Positions 10,004 through 19,597 are shown, numbered from the stretch's first letter. The stretch is DNA of 64,000 nt from Nocardiopsis sp. N85 (GCF_028882275.1 NZ_JARBUT010000003.1:248001-312000), one strand, 5' to 3'. Notes: generated from the sequence alone by a model not told the origin. Translations and numbers: made by a program.

Positions 10004-10402
10004 TCAGGCGTCCCCGATCTCGGGGAGGTCGTCGCCGAGCACGGCCAGGACACGTTCCCGGTCGGCCTTGCGCAGCCCTCGGGCGACCAGCGTGTACGAG
10101 TCGCGCAGCATCTCCAGCACCTCGTCCTCGGGGACGGTGCCGTCCAGGACCACGGTGTTCCAGTGGTCCTTGTTCATGTGATATCCGGAGGTGACGGCGG
10201 GAAAGCGGTCGCGCAGTTCCAGGGCGTGGACCGGGTCGCACTTGAGGTTGGCCCGAGCCGGGGCGTCGCCGCCGGAACCCTCCATGAGCAGGGCGAACAT
10301 CCTGTCGCACACCTTGTAGACGAGTGGACCGGGACCGAAGGGTTCGGTCTCGACGGCCTCCGGGAACCACAGGGCGGCCTCGACGAACCGGGACGACTTC
10401 AT
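10004..10402 (-). CDS. MmcQ/YjbR family protein
   Basis: A 132-residue small alpha/beta protein of the MmcQ/YjbR (double-wing CyaY-like) family, of uncertain function; some members bind DNA. Typical features are visible: the GPGPLVYKVCDRMFALL strand pair, NLKCDP near residue 52 and the YHMNKDHWNTV motif around 73-83, followed by the C-terminal helix with DSYTLV. ATG start at 10402. It sits just upstream of recD2 on the same strand, which may hint at a nucleic-acid role but does not prove one. Confidence 0.88.
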   Translation of the reverse strand: MKSSRFVEAALWFPEAVETEPFGPGPLVYKVCDRMFALLMEGSGGDAPARANLKCDPVHALELRDRFPAVTSGYHMNKDHWNTVVLDGTVPEDEVLEMLRDSYTLVARGLRKADRERVLAVLGDDLPEIGDA

Positions 10403-10486
10403 GGCGATCGCCTCCTTTCCGTCTTCGAGCCTGCCAGAGACGGGCGACGTTCGGGGCCGTGCGCCCGCCCCTGTGAACGACCGGGG

Positions 10487-11551
10487 TCAGGCCCCGACCG
10501 CGTCGGGGTCGGTCGGTTCGGACAGGCGGAGGGCGGCCTCCTGTGCGCGGACCAGGGAGCGCAGTTCCGCCTCATGGTGCTCGTGCGCGGCGCCGGACTC
10601 CACGACCCGATCGGCGACCGCGTCGAACGCGCGGGCGGAGGAGGCGTCGGTGCGCTCGTCCTCGAAGGCGCGCACCCGGGCCGCGTACTCCTCCAGCAGT
10701 CCGATGCGGTGTTCCAGGCGACCGCGCTCCCCGGCCAGGGCGGCGCGGGCCCGCTCGGCGGCCGCCCTGGAACGCTCGCCCGTGACCGGGGTGCGGTCGG
10801 CGCGGACGGCCTCCCGTCCCAGACGGACCAGCCCGTGGGCGATGATCCACTCGGTCTCGGCCAGTACGACCTCGTTGCGAACGGTGTCGAGGAGCAGCCC
10901 CTCGCGGTGCGGTCCGGACTCCAGGACGGTGTCCACCGCTCGCTGGGCGCGCTCCAGCAGGGAGCGGTACTCCCCCTCGACCATGTCGAGGGTGACGTAC
11001 CGGTCGGCCAGGTCGCGCAGAACGCGGCGGGGGTCGCGGCGGGCCCTTTCCCGGGCGCTCAGCTCGGAGGGGACGGCGACCGCGACGGCCGCGAACAGGA
11101 CGAGGGGGATCGTCCCGACGGGGCTCAGGTCCAGGAGGATCTGGCAGGCCACGTAGGTGAGGAGGGCGCCGTAGGACATCCGCAGGATGGTCTTGTTCCG
11201 CCCCGCGGGTTCGCTCCGGTCCGCGGTGTTCCGGTCGGCCGAGGCCACCAGGACCGCCCTCTTCTCCCGGTCCGACAGGTCGGGGTCGAGGGTGATCCGC
11301 CTCGGACCGCCGGCGGCGTGCGGGTCCAGGAGACGGGACCGGGCCTCGTGGCCGAGAAGGGTCAGGGAGAGGAATCCCTGACGGGTGCGTTCGGCCAGAC
11401 CCTGTTCGATGAGGGCGGTGTTGCCCGGCGCGCCCCGGTACACGGGGGACCACACGTCCGGGGCGTCGGGCAGGGGCGCGGCCCCGAGCAGCGCCCGGGC
11501 GGTTCCGGGGCTCAGGGAGATCGTGCGACCGTCGGAGAGGGTGAGTTCCAA
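10487..11551 (-). CDS. Hypothetical membrane protein with C-terminal coiled coil
   Basis: I do not recognise this 354-residue protein. The N-terminal third is soluble and opens with a small beta-rich domain. Two hydrophobic segments (about 129-143 and 146-160) form a hairpin through the membrane. From about 165 to the end the protein is charged, Arg/Glu/Ala-rich and predicted helical, probably a cytoplasmic coiled coil. The start is TTG at 11551, supported by GAGGA about seven bases upstream. It is divergent from the kinase gene beginning at 11695, with 143 bases between them holding promoters for both. A role linked to the kinase is possible but not shown. Confidence 0.7.
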   Translation of the reverse strand: MELTLSDGRTISLSPGTARALLGAAPLPDAPDVWSPVYRGAPGNTALIEQGLAERTRQGFLSLTLLGHEARSRLLDPHAAGGPRRITLDPDLSDREKRAVLVASADRNTADRSEPAGRNKTILRMSYGALLTYVACQILLDLSPVGTIPLVLFAAVAVAVPSELSARERARRDPRRVLRDLADRYVTLDMVEGEYRSLLERAQRAVDTVLESGPHREGLLLDTVRNEVVLAETEWIIAHGLVRLGREAVRADRTPVTGERSRAAAERARAALAGERGRLEHRIGLLEEYAARVRAFEDERTDASSARAFDAVADRVVESGAAHEHHEAELRSLVRAQEAALRLSEPTDPDAVGA

Positions 11552-11694
11552 GCGGATCCTCGGGAGCGGCGGGGGGTGACGCGTTCTTTATATCCGACGT
11601 GCCCCGGACCCGACCCGGTTCCGGGGTCCCCTCCCCGGCGGGGGTCGGTGGATAGACTCCGGCTCGACGTCCCCCACGATCCCCGGGAGCCCCC

Positions 11695-12762
11695 ATGAAG
11701 GCGCGCGGCATCCGCAGACTCCATCCCCTGGAACCCGGCGACCCGCGTGAGGTCGGCGGGCACCGGGTGGTCGGCCGGATCGGCTCCGGGGGCATGGGCA
11801 CCGTCTACGCGGCGGACTCGCCCGGGGTGCACGGGTACCTCGCGGTCAAGGTGATCCACGCGGAACAGGCGTCCGATCACCGGTTCCGGGACCGGTTCGC
11901 GTTGGAGGCCCGACTGCTGTCGCGGGTGAACAGCCCGTCGGTGGCCCGGTTCGTGCGGGCCGACGTGCAGGCCGAACTGCCGTGGATGATCACCGAGTAC
12001 GTGCCCGGTCCGACCCTGCGCCACCACGTGGAGCGCTACGGCCGGCTGAAGAAGGGCATGTTGCTCGGGGTGGCGGCGGGGACCGCCGAGGCGTTGCGCG
12101 CCATCCACGCGGCCGGTGTGGTCCACCGCGACCTCAAGCCGAGCAACGTGGTGCTGTCCGACAAGGGCCCCAAGCTGGTGGACTTCGGCATCGCGCACCC
12201 GGTGGAGGACCCCGACCCCACCAAGTGGATCCGGTTGCGGCGGATGCGACGGGCCTACCGGGACCTCAAGCTGCCCTCGCCGGAGACCCTGCCGGACGAG
12301 CGGATCACCGCGTGGGTGGACAAGCTCGGCACCCCGGGGTGGATCAGTCCGGAGCAGTACTCGCGACAACCCACGACACAGCGCTCCGACGTCTTCCTGT
12401 GGGGGGCCACGGTGGCGTTCGCGGCCCTGGGCCACGACCCGTTCGGGCGGGCCGACGCCAAGGAGATGGCCCGACGGGTGTTGTTCGAGGAGCCCGACCT
12501 GGAGTACCTGCCGCCCGGCCTGAAGCGGGTGGTGGTGGCCGCGACGGCCAAGGACCCCGACGAGCGGCCGGACGCGGCGGAGTTGCTGCGCGAGGTGCTG
12601 GCCTTGGAGGAGGGCGTCGACACGCCGGGGACCGGCGCGGCCGCCGTGCGCGGACTCCTGGGACGGCGGTGGACGGAGGTGGCGGTGCGGGCACCGGCCC
12701 CGCCCCGCGAGGGGGCGCGCCTGTTCGGGCGCTCCCCCTCCCGGGATCAGAGCAGGCCGTAG
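11695..12762 (+). CDS. Soluble Ser/Thr protein kinase with enlarged activation segment
   Basis: A 355-residue Hanks-type kinase. The Gly-rich loop is at 27-38 (GRIGSGGMGTVY), the ATP-binding Lys at 52, HRDLKPSN at 144-151, DFG at 163-165 and GTPGWISPE at 212-220. All catalytic residues are present. The stretch between DFG and GTP is 46 residues, about twice the usual size, and contains a basic patch (WIRLRRMRRAYRD). There is no transmembrane or PASTA region, so this is a cytosolic kinase; the C-terminal 60 residues are Pro/Arg-rich. Its stop overlaps the end of the convergent membrane gene by 16 bases. Confidence 0.92.
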   Translation: MKARGIRRLHPLEPGDPREVGGHRVVGRIGSGGMGTVYAADSPGVHGYLAVKVIHAEQASDHRFRDRFALEARLLSRVNSPSVARFVRADVQAELPWMITEYVPGPTLRHHVERYGRLKKGMLLGVAAGTAEALRAIHAAGVVHRDLKPSNVVLSDKGPKLVDFGIAHPVEDPDPTKWIRLRRMRRAYRDLKLPSPETLPDERITAWVDKLGTPGWISPEQYSRQPTTQRSDVFLWGATVAFAALGHDPFGRADAKEMARRVLFEEPDLEYLPPGLKRVVVAATAKDPDERPDAAELLREVLALEEGVDTPGTGAAAVRGLLGRRWTEVAVRAPAPPREGARLFGRSPSRDQSRP

Positions 12763-13334
12763 TGGGCGCGGGCCTCGCGGGAGAACATGACGGTGATCAT
12801 GTACACCGCGAAGCCGAGCGGGACGACCGCCTCCAGGGCCCCGGAGAGCAGGTTCCACAGCAGCAGCGCGCCGGCGGCGCCCTGGAAGAGCACCACGCCC
12901 CAGAAGACGCCGAGCGTCCGGCGGCGGATGCGCGCGGCCAGCAGGGTGGACAGCACCCCGTAGACGCCGGTGACGGCGGCCATGACGGTGATCAGGGAGC
13001 GCATCATCTCGACGCTGATCTCCAGTTGCACGCCCTGTTCCCCGAGCATCTGCGCCTGGGCGGCCAGGGCCTCCTCCATCTGCGCCCGGGGGATGACCAG
13101 GCCTTGCAGGAGCAGGAGGGACAGGGCGATCCCGCAGGCGCCGCCGATGAACATCAGGATGCGGACCACGGCGACCCTGCGGGGCAGCGGCGCGTCGGGG
13201 TGGAGGGCGGCGAAGCCCGCTTCGAAGTCCGGCAGGCCCCTCTGCGGCGGGATGCCGTCGGGCTCATAGGGGTCCTGGCCAGAGGGAGACAAGGCCGTCC
13301 TCCGAGGGGTTTCGGGGTCAGTGACATCACTCAT
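12747..13334 (-). CDS. Hypothetical four-helix membrane protein
   Basis: A 195-residue protein with no family I recognise. A Pro-rich hydrophilic N-terminus of about 50 residues (probably cytoplasmic) precedes four hydrophobic segments near 55-82, 110-133, 143-168 and 169-187. Between the first and second is a Gln/Glu-rich amphipathic loop (about 83-108). ATG start at 13334. It converges on the kinase gene with overlapping 3' ends, and a functional link is only conjecture. Confidence 0.7.
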   Translation of the reverse strand: MSDVTDPETPRRTALSPSGQDPYEPDGIPPQRGLPDFEAGFAALHPDAPLPRRVAVVRILMFIGGACGIALSLLLLQGLVIPRAQMEEALAAQAQMLGEQGVQLEISVEMMRSLITVMAAVTGVYGVLSTLLAARIRRRTLGVFWGVVLFQGAAGALLLWNLLSGALEAVVPLGFAVYMITVMFSREARAHYGLL

Positions 13335-13595
13335 GGTAGAGCCGCCCTCCGGAGGGAGGGCGCCCTACCGGGTGCGAGAGGTGCGAGGTCGCCGCCCGGG
13401 AGACGGGTCGCCGCGATCGATCCCGATGATACGGACGGGTCGAAAACCTCCATCGGTACAGCAGGATTCTGCAAATCGTAACCCCAGGGCCCATGACCGT
13501 CACGGCGATCGCCTCTAATGTGGCGTCTCTGACCCCACTTCCGCCCCGGGCGGAGCACACGATGATCCCCCGACCCCCAAAAGGAGCCCGGACCC

Positions 13596-15689
13596 ATGTC
13601 CAGACTCGTGCGCGCCTCGGCGGCACTTCTGCTGACGAGCGCCTTCGTGGTGCCGTTCGCGCCCACCGCCGGCGCGGCCGTCCCCATGGAACCCTCGGGT
13701 GACGCCGACTTCACCTTGACGATCCTGCACGCCAACGACCCCGAGTCGCGGCTGTTGTCCGCGTCGGGGCAGGAGGACTTCGGCGGCGCCGCCCGGTTCA
13801 CCACCCTGATCAACGACCTGCGCGAGGCCGAGGAGGCCGACTCCGACGGTGTGGTGACCGTGAACTCCGGCGACATGTACCTGCCGGGCCCGGAGTTCTC
13901 GGCCTCCCGAGAGGACGGCGCCCCGTTCTACGACGCGGTGGCCGCACGGTACGCCGGCTATGACGCGATCGCCATGGGCAACCACGAGTTCGACTTCGGC
14001 CCGGACGTGTACGCCGAGTTCATCGAGCAGCTGCCCGACGTGCCGGTGGTGGCCGCGAACGTCGACGTGTCCAAGGAGCCGTCCCTGGCCGCGCTGAGGG
14101 ACGCGGGCCGGATCGCCCCCAGCACCGTCGTGGAGGCGGGCGGCGAGCAGGTCGGCATCGTCGGCGCGCTCTACCCGCTGCTGTCCACCATCAGCAGCCC
14201 GCGCAACGTGGTGATCGAGGACGTGGTCGCCCCGGTCCAGGCCGAGGTCGACCGGCTCACCGGAGAGGGTGTCGACAAGATCATCATGATCTCGCACCTC
14301 CAGGGCATCGCCTACGAGGAGCGGGTCGCGCGGGAGCTGACCGGGATCGACGCGATCGTCTCGGGCGGCGGCCACGAGATCATGGCGAACCCGGACGACG
14401 CCCTGGTCCCCGGTGACCAGGTCACGGCGCACCCGGGCACGGGCGCACCGCTGTCCTACCCCCTGATCGCCACCAACCCCGACGGGGAGGAGGTGCCGAT
14501 CGTGACCGCCGGCTCCAACTACAAGTACGTGGGGCGCCTGGTCCTCGACTTCGACGCGGCCGGCGACGTGATCTCCGTGTCCGACCGTTCCGGCACGGTC
14601 CGGGTGTCGGGCGCGGGCGACGACGCGGTGGCCCCGCACGCCGACGTCGAGGCGCAGGTGACCAAGCCGGTCTCCGACTACGTGGCCGAACTGGCCGAGA
14701 CCGTGGTCGCCCAGAGCGAGGTGGACCTCAACGGCGTCCAGAACCCGGGCGTGCGCACCCAGGAGACCAACCTGGGCGACCTGGTGGCCGACGGACTGCT
14801 CGACACCGGTGTCCGCAACGCCTCCGAGTACGGGGTGCCCGAGCCGCAGATCGGCATCCAGAACGGCGGCGGCATCCGCAACGCCTCCGTGATCCCGGCC
14901 GGTCCGCTGACCTCGCTGGACACCTATTCGATCGCCCCGTTCGCCAACCAGGTGGCCGTGGTGCCCGATCTGCCGCGTTCCCAGATCAAGGAGCTGCTGG
15001 AGCAGGGTGTGGCCGCGGCTCCGGCCGCCAGCGGCGCGTTCATGCAGGTCGCGGGTGTGAACTTCGCCTACGACCCGACGCGGACCGCGCAGGTCGTCGG
15101 CGGGGACGGCAACGTGACGACCCCGGGTGAGCGGGTCCGCAACGTGATCCTGCACGACGGCACGGTGCTCGTGAAGGACGGGAAGGTCGTGGAGGGCGCC
15201 CCGATCACGGTGGTGACCAACGACTTCTCCGCCCGGGGCGGCGACAACTACCCGTTCCGCGGCGCCGACTTCACCGTGGTGGGATCCACCTACCAGGGCG
15301 CCCTGGAGCGGCTCATCACCGGGCGGCTGGAGGGGCGGATCACCGAGGCCGCCTACCCCGAGGGCGGCGCCGGTCGCATCGTGGTGGGCGAGGAGGCGAC
15401 CGTCCCCGACCCCGGGACCGGTCCGTCTCCCTCGCCCTCCCCGTCCCCGACCGACGGCCCCACGGGCGGTCCCACGGACGGTCCGACCGACGGTCCGAGC
15501 GGCGACCCCTCCGACCCGGCGAGCAAGAGCCCGAAGCCGGGCGACGGCGGCGACGGTTCGCTGCCCAGGACCGGCACGGCGGTTCTCGGCCTGGTCGCGG
15601 CCGCCGTGGTCGCCGTGGGCGCGGGCGGCGCGGCCCTGTACCTGAGCCGTAAGCGCAAGGGAGCGGAGCCGGCCGGGCTGGACGGCTGA
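13596..15689 (+). CDS. LPXTG-anchored 5'-nucleotidase/metallophosphoesterase
   Basis: A 697-residue exported nucleotidase. A signal peptide covers residues 1-28 (ending near AGA). The calcineurin-like phosphoesterase domain spans about 38-300, with GNHEFDFG at 128-135 and SHLQG and GGGHE motifs. The first metal motif reads NDPES, where UshA has DxH; related 5'-nucleotidases with NDGES are known to me, so this is probably a subfamily trait. The C-terminal 5'-nucleotidase domain spans about 350-600 (NGGGIRN motif). A Pro/Ser/Thr/Asp-rich linker then leads to the sortase signal LPRTG at 656-660, a hydrophobic helix and a Lys/Arg tail. The protein should be covalently bound to the wall and hydrolyse extracellular nucleotides. 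Confidence 0.93.
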   Translation: MSRLVRASAALLLTSAFVVPFAPTAGAAVPMEPSGDADFTLTILHANDPESRLLSASGQEDFGGAARFTTLINDLREAEEADSDGVVTVNSGDMYLPGPEFSASREDGAPFYDAVAARYAGYDAIAMGNHEFDFGPDVYAEFIEQLPDVPVVAANVDVSKEPSLAALRDAGRIAPSTVVEAGGEQVGIVGALYPLLSTISSPRNVVIEDVVAPVQAEVDRLTGEGVDKIIMISHLQGIAYEERVARELTGIDAIVSGGGHEIMANPDDALVPGDQVTAHPGTGAPLSYPLIATNPDGEEVPIVTAGSNYKYVGRLVLDFDAAGDVISVSDRSGTVRVSGAGDDAVAPHADVEAQVTKPVSDYVAELAETVVAQSEVDLNGVQNPGVRTQETNLGDLVADGLLDTGVRNASEYGVPEPQIGIQNGGGIRNASVIPAGPLTSLDTYSIAPFANQVAVVPDLPRSQIKELLEQGVAAAPAASGAFMQVAGVNFAYDPTRTAQVVGGDGNVTTPGERVRNVILHDGTVLVKDGKVVEGAPITVVTNDFSARGGDNYPFRGADFTVVGSTYQGALERLITGRLEGRITEAAYPEGGAGRIVVGEEATVPDPGTGPSPSPSPSPTDGPTGGPTDGPTDGPSGDPSDPASKSPKPGDGGDGSLPRTGTAVLGLVAAAVVAVGAGGAALYLSRKRKGAEPAGLDG

Positions 15690-15719
15690 CACCGGACGTC
15701 GTCGAGCCTCACGGAACGA

Positions 15720-15753
15720 GGGGCCCGGCCGGGTGCGCACCCGGCCGGGCCCC
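15720..15753. terminator. Strong bidirectional hairpin terminator
   Basis: Perfect 15-bp stem GGGGCCCGGCCGGGT / ACCCGGCCGGGCCCC with a GCGC loop, between the rightward nucleotidase gene and the leftward gene ending at 15781. Confidence 0.8.
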
Positions 15754-15780
15754 TTCCTCGTGTCCGGTGGACCGCTCCGG

Positions 15781-16191
15781 TCAGCAGCGGGGCAGCCCCT
15801 CGATGGGTTTCCAGGGTTCGGCGACGCGCAGGGCCGTGGCGCTGACGAAGACGTCGCGGTTGCCGGTGTCGTCGTCGGTGAGCACCCACCAGGTGGAGTT
15901 GGCGCCCTTGCCGTCGGAGTGGGCGGTGCCCTCGGTCTGACAGAAGAAGTAGTGGCGGCCGGCCCACAGCCAGCCTCCGGTGGTGTAGCGGGTGTCCTGC
16001 GACCAGTAGGAGCGGGCGTCGCGCCAGGTGGTGTAGTAGTGGCGGACGGAGAGGGCGCCGCGTTCCTCGGCCGAGGTGGTATCGGCCGCCGTCTCGCCTC
16101 GGGTCTGGGCGGCTGCCGGTGCCGCCAGTGCCATGGGCAGGGCGAGCGCGACGGCGAGCGCCGCCGTTCGCAAGGTGCCTGCTCGGGTCAT
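15781..16191 (-). CDS. Small secreted protein, SH3-like
   Basis: A 136-residue exported protein of no named family. Residues 1-28 form a Sec signal peptide (basic start, hydrophobic core, APAAAQ cleavage). The mature part is rich in Trp and Tyr (YYTTWRDARSYW, GGWLWAGRHYFFC, STWWVLTDDD) and has two Cys residues, one at the very C-terminus, which may form a disulfide. The strand-rich pattern recalls bacterial SH3-like modules of actinobacterial secreted proteins; that fold is an inference. ATG start at 16191 with GAGGAGC upstream. It stands alone on its strand. Confidence 0.72.
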   Translation of the reverse strand: MTRAGTLRTAALAVALALPMALAAPAAAQTRGETAADTTSAEERGALSVRHYYTTWRDARSYWSQDTRYTTGGWLWAGRHYFFCQTEGTAHSDGKGANSTWWVLTDDDTGNRDVFVSATALRVAEPWKPIEGLPRC

Positions 16192-16409
16192 CGGAACGCT
16201 CCTCGACTCCCCTCCCGGGTCCGGTGCGCCCGCGCCCCGGGACGGTCATCGTCCCCAGGGCATCGCCGACCCTGGCGCCGGGACGGATGATCCTGCTGGA
16301 ATGGGATGGGGGGCGATGATCGTGACCGACCACCGCCCACCCACACATTGTCACTCACAGTGAACAATTTGTTCCGTTGCGACACGGCCGTGTTCGCGGA
16401 CCCCGCGGG

Positions 16410-17120
16410 TCAGGCGCAGCCCGCCGCTTCGCGCGCGTACTCCGCCATCTCGTCGCGCTCCGCCTGATCGGTCTCGGACCCCTCGAACCAGATGAGGGCG
16501 AAGTGGCAGGCCTCCTGAACGTCCACGGCGTCGTTCCCGTCCTCCCCCATGCCCTCCTTCAGCAGGAGCGCGGCCAGGGAGGCCGACCCCTCGTGGGCGT
16601 AGGCGATCACGCGGACCACCTCGGTGTCGGTGGCGGAGGTGCACTGGAACAGCGTCCCCTCCTGTTCGGGGCCCTCGCAGAGTTCGGCGGTGATGTTGCG
16701 CCGCTCTCGGATGTCGTACTCCAGGCGCAACTCGGCGACCAGGTCGTCGGAGGTCGGCAGGTCCTCCGGGGCGGGAGTGGGCTCATCGGTGGGTTCCGAC
16801 GTGGGCTCCGGTTCGGGCTCCGGCTCCGGCTCCGGGGTGGGCGTCTCCTCACGGGTGGGCTCGGGCGAGGGTTCGGTGTCCGCCTCCCCCGCGGCCGCGC
16901 CACCGGTGATCACGCTCCCCAGGACGAGTCCGCCGCCGAGGACGGACGCGCCCGCCAGGACGGCGATGACCACGAGCACGACCATCAGTCCGGTGCCGTA
17001 CCTGCCGGCGGGTCGAGGGTGCGGCGGAGGCGGAGGGGGACCCGCCGGCGGGCCGGGCGGCGGATTCCATGGGGGCTGCTCGGGTTCCCGGTGGGGGTTC
17101 ACGCGCTCTCTCCTCGTCAT
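16410..17120 (-). CDS. Single-pass membrane protein with Pro-Glu repeat stalk
   Basis: A 236-residue protein of unknown function. It has a Pro-rich cytoplasmic N-terminus (about 1-40), one transmembrane helix (about 45-68), an extracellular stalk of Glu/Pro/Thr repeats including a run of PE dipeptides (about 75-120), and a C-terminal domain of about 110 residues with four Cys (in ELCEGPEQ, FQCTSA, EACHFA and the penultimate residue), which could form two disulfides. The ATG at 17120 gives a start (MTRRERVNP) like other actinobacterial Pro-rich membrane proteins; a second ATG at 17201 would add 27 residues and cannot be excluded, as neither has a clear ribosome-binding site. Confidence 0.7.
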   Translation of the reverse strand: MTRRERVNPHREPEQPPWNPPPGPPAGPPPPPPHPRPAGRYGTGLMVVLVVIAVLAGASVLGGGLVLGSVITGGAAAGEADTEPSPEPTREETPTPEPEPEPEPEPTSEPTDEPTPAPEDLPTSDDLVAELRLEYDIRERRNITAELCEGPEQEGTLFQCTSATDTEVVRVIAYAHEGSASLAALLLKEGMGEDGNDAVDVQEACHFALIWFEGSETDQAERDEMAEYAREAAGCA

Positions 17121-17445
17121 CGGCGTCGAGCGGTCCGACGGCGACGATGGGGGACCGCTCGCACATCGCCGTTGTTCTTCCACCCTTTCATCCACGATCA
17201 TCCCATTGGTACCGACAAAGCGGCCGGCCGGGGCCGGTTTCGGCGACCGAGCGCCGCACCTCGATCACTCCGCGCGGCACACTTCACCAAGAACCCTGAT
17301 TTCCCCCGGCCGGCGGCAAAGAAAGCCCATTGATTGAGCAATCGAGTTGTTTGTCCGGTATGTGAATACCGTATTTTCGGCCAACCTTGGGCCATCCGGC
17401 GCGCATAATAGGGAAATGCGCGACCCCGGACCTACGATCGACAGC
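17121..17445. promoter_or_regulatory. Divergent intergenic region with short inverted repeats
   Basis: About 325 bases between a leftward membrane gene and the two-component regulator gene. The right half is unusually AT-rich for this genome. It contains GGTAT-GTGA-ATACC (17357-17370), CCAA-CC-TTGG (17381-17390), and a CATAAT at 17404-17409 that could be a -10 element for the response regulator gene. These are by-eye candidates for promoter and operator sites; a -35 with good spacing was not found. Confidence 0.35.
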
Positions 17446-18114
17446 ATGACCTGCGTTTTGCTGGCCGAAGACGATGTCTCGATCTCCGAGCCTCTCGCGC
17501 GCGCACTCCGCCGCGAGGGCTACACGGTGGACGTGACCGTCAACGGCATTGAGACACTCGACCGTGCCCGTGCGGGGGACATCGACCTGATGGTCCTGGA
17601 CCTGGGCCTGCCCGAAATGGACGGGCTGGAAGTGGCGCGTCGGCTCCGAGCCGAGGGCCATGGAACGCCGATCCTCATCCTCACCGCCCGCGCCGATGAG
17701 GTCGACACCGTCGTCGGCCTCGACGCCGGCGCCGACGACTATGTCACCAAACCCTTCCGGCTGGCGGAACTGCTGGCCCGGGTGCGCGCCCTGTTGCGGC
17801 GCGGGGGAGCCGAGGTGCCCGTCGTCCACGGCGTGCGCATCGACAACGACTCCCGCCGGGCCTGGCTGGGCGAACGCGAACTCCAGCTCACCACCAAGGA
17901 GTTCGACCTGCTGCGCGTGCTCGTGCGCGATGCCGGCAAGGTGGTCACCCGGGAACAGATCATGCGCGAGGTGTGGGACACCAACTGGTGGGGGTCGACC
18001 AAGACCCTGGACATGCACATCTCCTGGCTGCGACGCAAACTCGGTGACGACGCCAACCAGCCGTCGTACATCACGACCGTCCGCGGCGTGGGCTTCCGCT
18101 TCGAGCGGGACTGA
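17446..18114 (+). CDS. OmpR/PhoB-family response regulator
   Basis: A 222-residue DNA-binding response regulator. The receiver domain (1-115) has the acidic pocket Asp9-Asp10, phospho-acceptor Asp52 (VLDLGLPEMDG), Thr80 and Lys102 (TKPF). The winged-helix output domain (about 125-222) ends with the TVRGVGFRFE wing. The ATG at 17446 starts directly at the first receiver strand; a longer open frame upstream lacks receiver features. The sensor kinase gene starts 68 bases downstream and is the expected partner. The stimulus is unknown. Confidence 0.95.
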   Translation: MTCVLLAEDDVSISEPLARALRREGYTVDVTVNGIETLDRARAGDIDLMVLDLGLPEMDGLEVARRLRAEGHGTPILILTARADEVDTVVGLDAGADDYVTKPFRLAELLARVRALLRRGGAEVPVVHGVRIDNDSRRAWLGERELQLTTKEFDLLRVLVRDAGKVVTREQIMREVWDTNWWGSTKTLDMHISWLRRKLGDDANQPSYITTVRGVGFRFERD

Positions 18115-18182
18115 TCGGACCGTGGGTTCGACGCGTCCCCTCCCCGGTCGGCCGGCGCCCGGTCGGACGAACATGAGGTGAC

Positions 18183-19469
18183 ATGCGCAGGCGGATGGTT
18201 TTCTCCACCCTGGTGGTGACCGTCATCGCCGTCATGCTGCTCGGACTGCCCTTGGGTGCGCTCACCTACAAACTGGTGCACGACGAGAGCAGTCGTGCCC
18301 TCCAGGGCGAGGCGGAGTTGATCGGTGCCGAGAGCGACACCATGTTGGAGATCCACGACGAGATCAACCTCACCGAGTTCGACCGGGAGCATCCGGACCG
18401 GTTCATCCGGATCACGACCGGCGACGGCACCAACACGGTGACGGCCGGGAACCCGGCCCTGGACCCGAACGCACCCGATGCCCCCGCGCTGATGCTGGCG
18501 ACGGCCACCACCGGGCGGGGCACCGTGGTCGAGGTGTGGATGAGCGGTGACGAGGTCCAGCAGAGCGTGGTGCGCGCCTGGCTGGGCATCGCCTCCCTGT
18601 CGCTGCTGGCCATCGGCGTGGCGGTGGGGTTGTCCATGTTCCAGGCCCGGCGGCTGACCCTGCCGCTGGCCGACCTGGCGGCCACCGCCGAACGGCTCGG
18701 TTCGGGGGTCACCACGCCGTGGGGTCACCGCTACGGCATCCCCGAGGCGGACCGGGTGGCCGAGGTCCTGGACCGCAGCGCCGAGCGCATCGCCGGCCTG
18801 ATCGCCACCGAACGCCACTTCGCCACCGACGCCTCCCACCAGTTGCGCACCCCGCTGACGGCGCTCACCATGCGCCTGGAGGAGATCATCGCCGAGGCCG
18901 ACGACCCCGAGGTCGTCCGGGAGGAGGGCGAGGCGGCCCTCGCCCAGACCGAACGGCTGGTGGAGACCGTCGAGAGCCTGCTGGGTCGGGCCCGCAAGAG
19001 CCAGAACCCCGAGGTGGAGGCGGTCGAGGTGGACTCGGTCCTCAACCACCTCCAGGCCGAATGGGCCCCGGTGTTCCAGAAGGAGGACCGCAGGCTCCTG
19101 GTCACCGGCGAGCCGGGGCTGACCGCGATGACCGTGCCCACCGACCTGGCCCAGATCCTGGCGACCCTCGTGGAGAACGCCTACAAGCACGGCGCGGGCA
19201 CGGTGACGATCCGCCGGATCGACACCGGCCAGTCGGTGCGCATCGAGGTGAGCGACGAGGGCGAGGGCGTGCCCGAGCACCTGTCCGGGCGGATCTTCGA
19301 ACGCGAGGTCAGCGGAGGCGGGGGTACCGGTCTGGGGCTGGCCCTGGCCCGGCACATCGCCGAGTCCGAGGGGGCCCGGGTGGAACTGATCCAGGCCAGG
19401 CCGACCACCTTCGCGCTGTTCCTGCCCGCCGGAGCGGGCGGCCTGTCGAAGATGACCGGCCCGGTCTGA
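18183..19469 (+). CDS. Membrane sensor histidine kinase
   Basis: A 428-residue sensor kinase, partner of the preceding regulator. Transmembrane helix 1 is at about 6-29 and helix 2 at about 133-155, enclosing an extracellular sensor of about 100 residues with no recognisable domain. A HAMP-like linker follows (QARRLTLPLADL). The H-box ASHQLRTPLTAL places the phosphorylated His at 219. N-box LVENAYKHG, G1 DEGEGVP and G2 GGTGLGLALA complete the ATPase domain. The bifunctional HisKA type suggests phosphatase activity as well. ATG at 18183. Confidence 0.95.
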   Translation: MRRRMVFSTLVVTVIAVMLLGLPLGALTYKLVHDESSRALQGEAELIGAESDTMLEIHDEINLTEFDREHPDRFIRITTGDGTNTVTAGNPALDPNAPDAPALMLATATTGRGTVVEVWMSGDEVQQSVVRAWLGIASLSLLAIGVAVGLSMFQARRLTLPLADLAATAERLGSGVTTPWGHRYGIPEADRVAEVLDRSAERIAGLIATERHFATDASHQLRTPLTALTMRLEEIIAEADDPEVVREEGEAALAQTERLVETVESLLGRARKSQNPEVEAVEVDSVLNHLQAEWAPVFQKEDRRLLVTGEPGLTAMTVPTDLAQILATLVENAYKHGAGTVTIRRIDTGQSVRIEVSDEGEGVPEHLSGRIFEREVSGGGGTGLGLALARHIAESEGARVELIQARPTTFALFLPAGAGGLSKMTGPV

Positions 19470-19597
19470 CCCCTGGGGCGGGTCCCGCGAACACGTTCCC
19501 GCACGAGCCCGGAAGGTCCTTCACGAACGCCCGCGGCGCGGTCACGGCCTCGCAGACGGCGGTGTCGAACACGCCCCGAGGGGCCGACCCGGACCGG

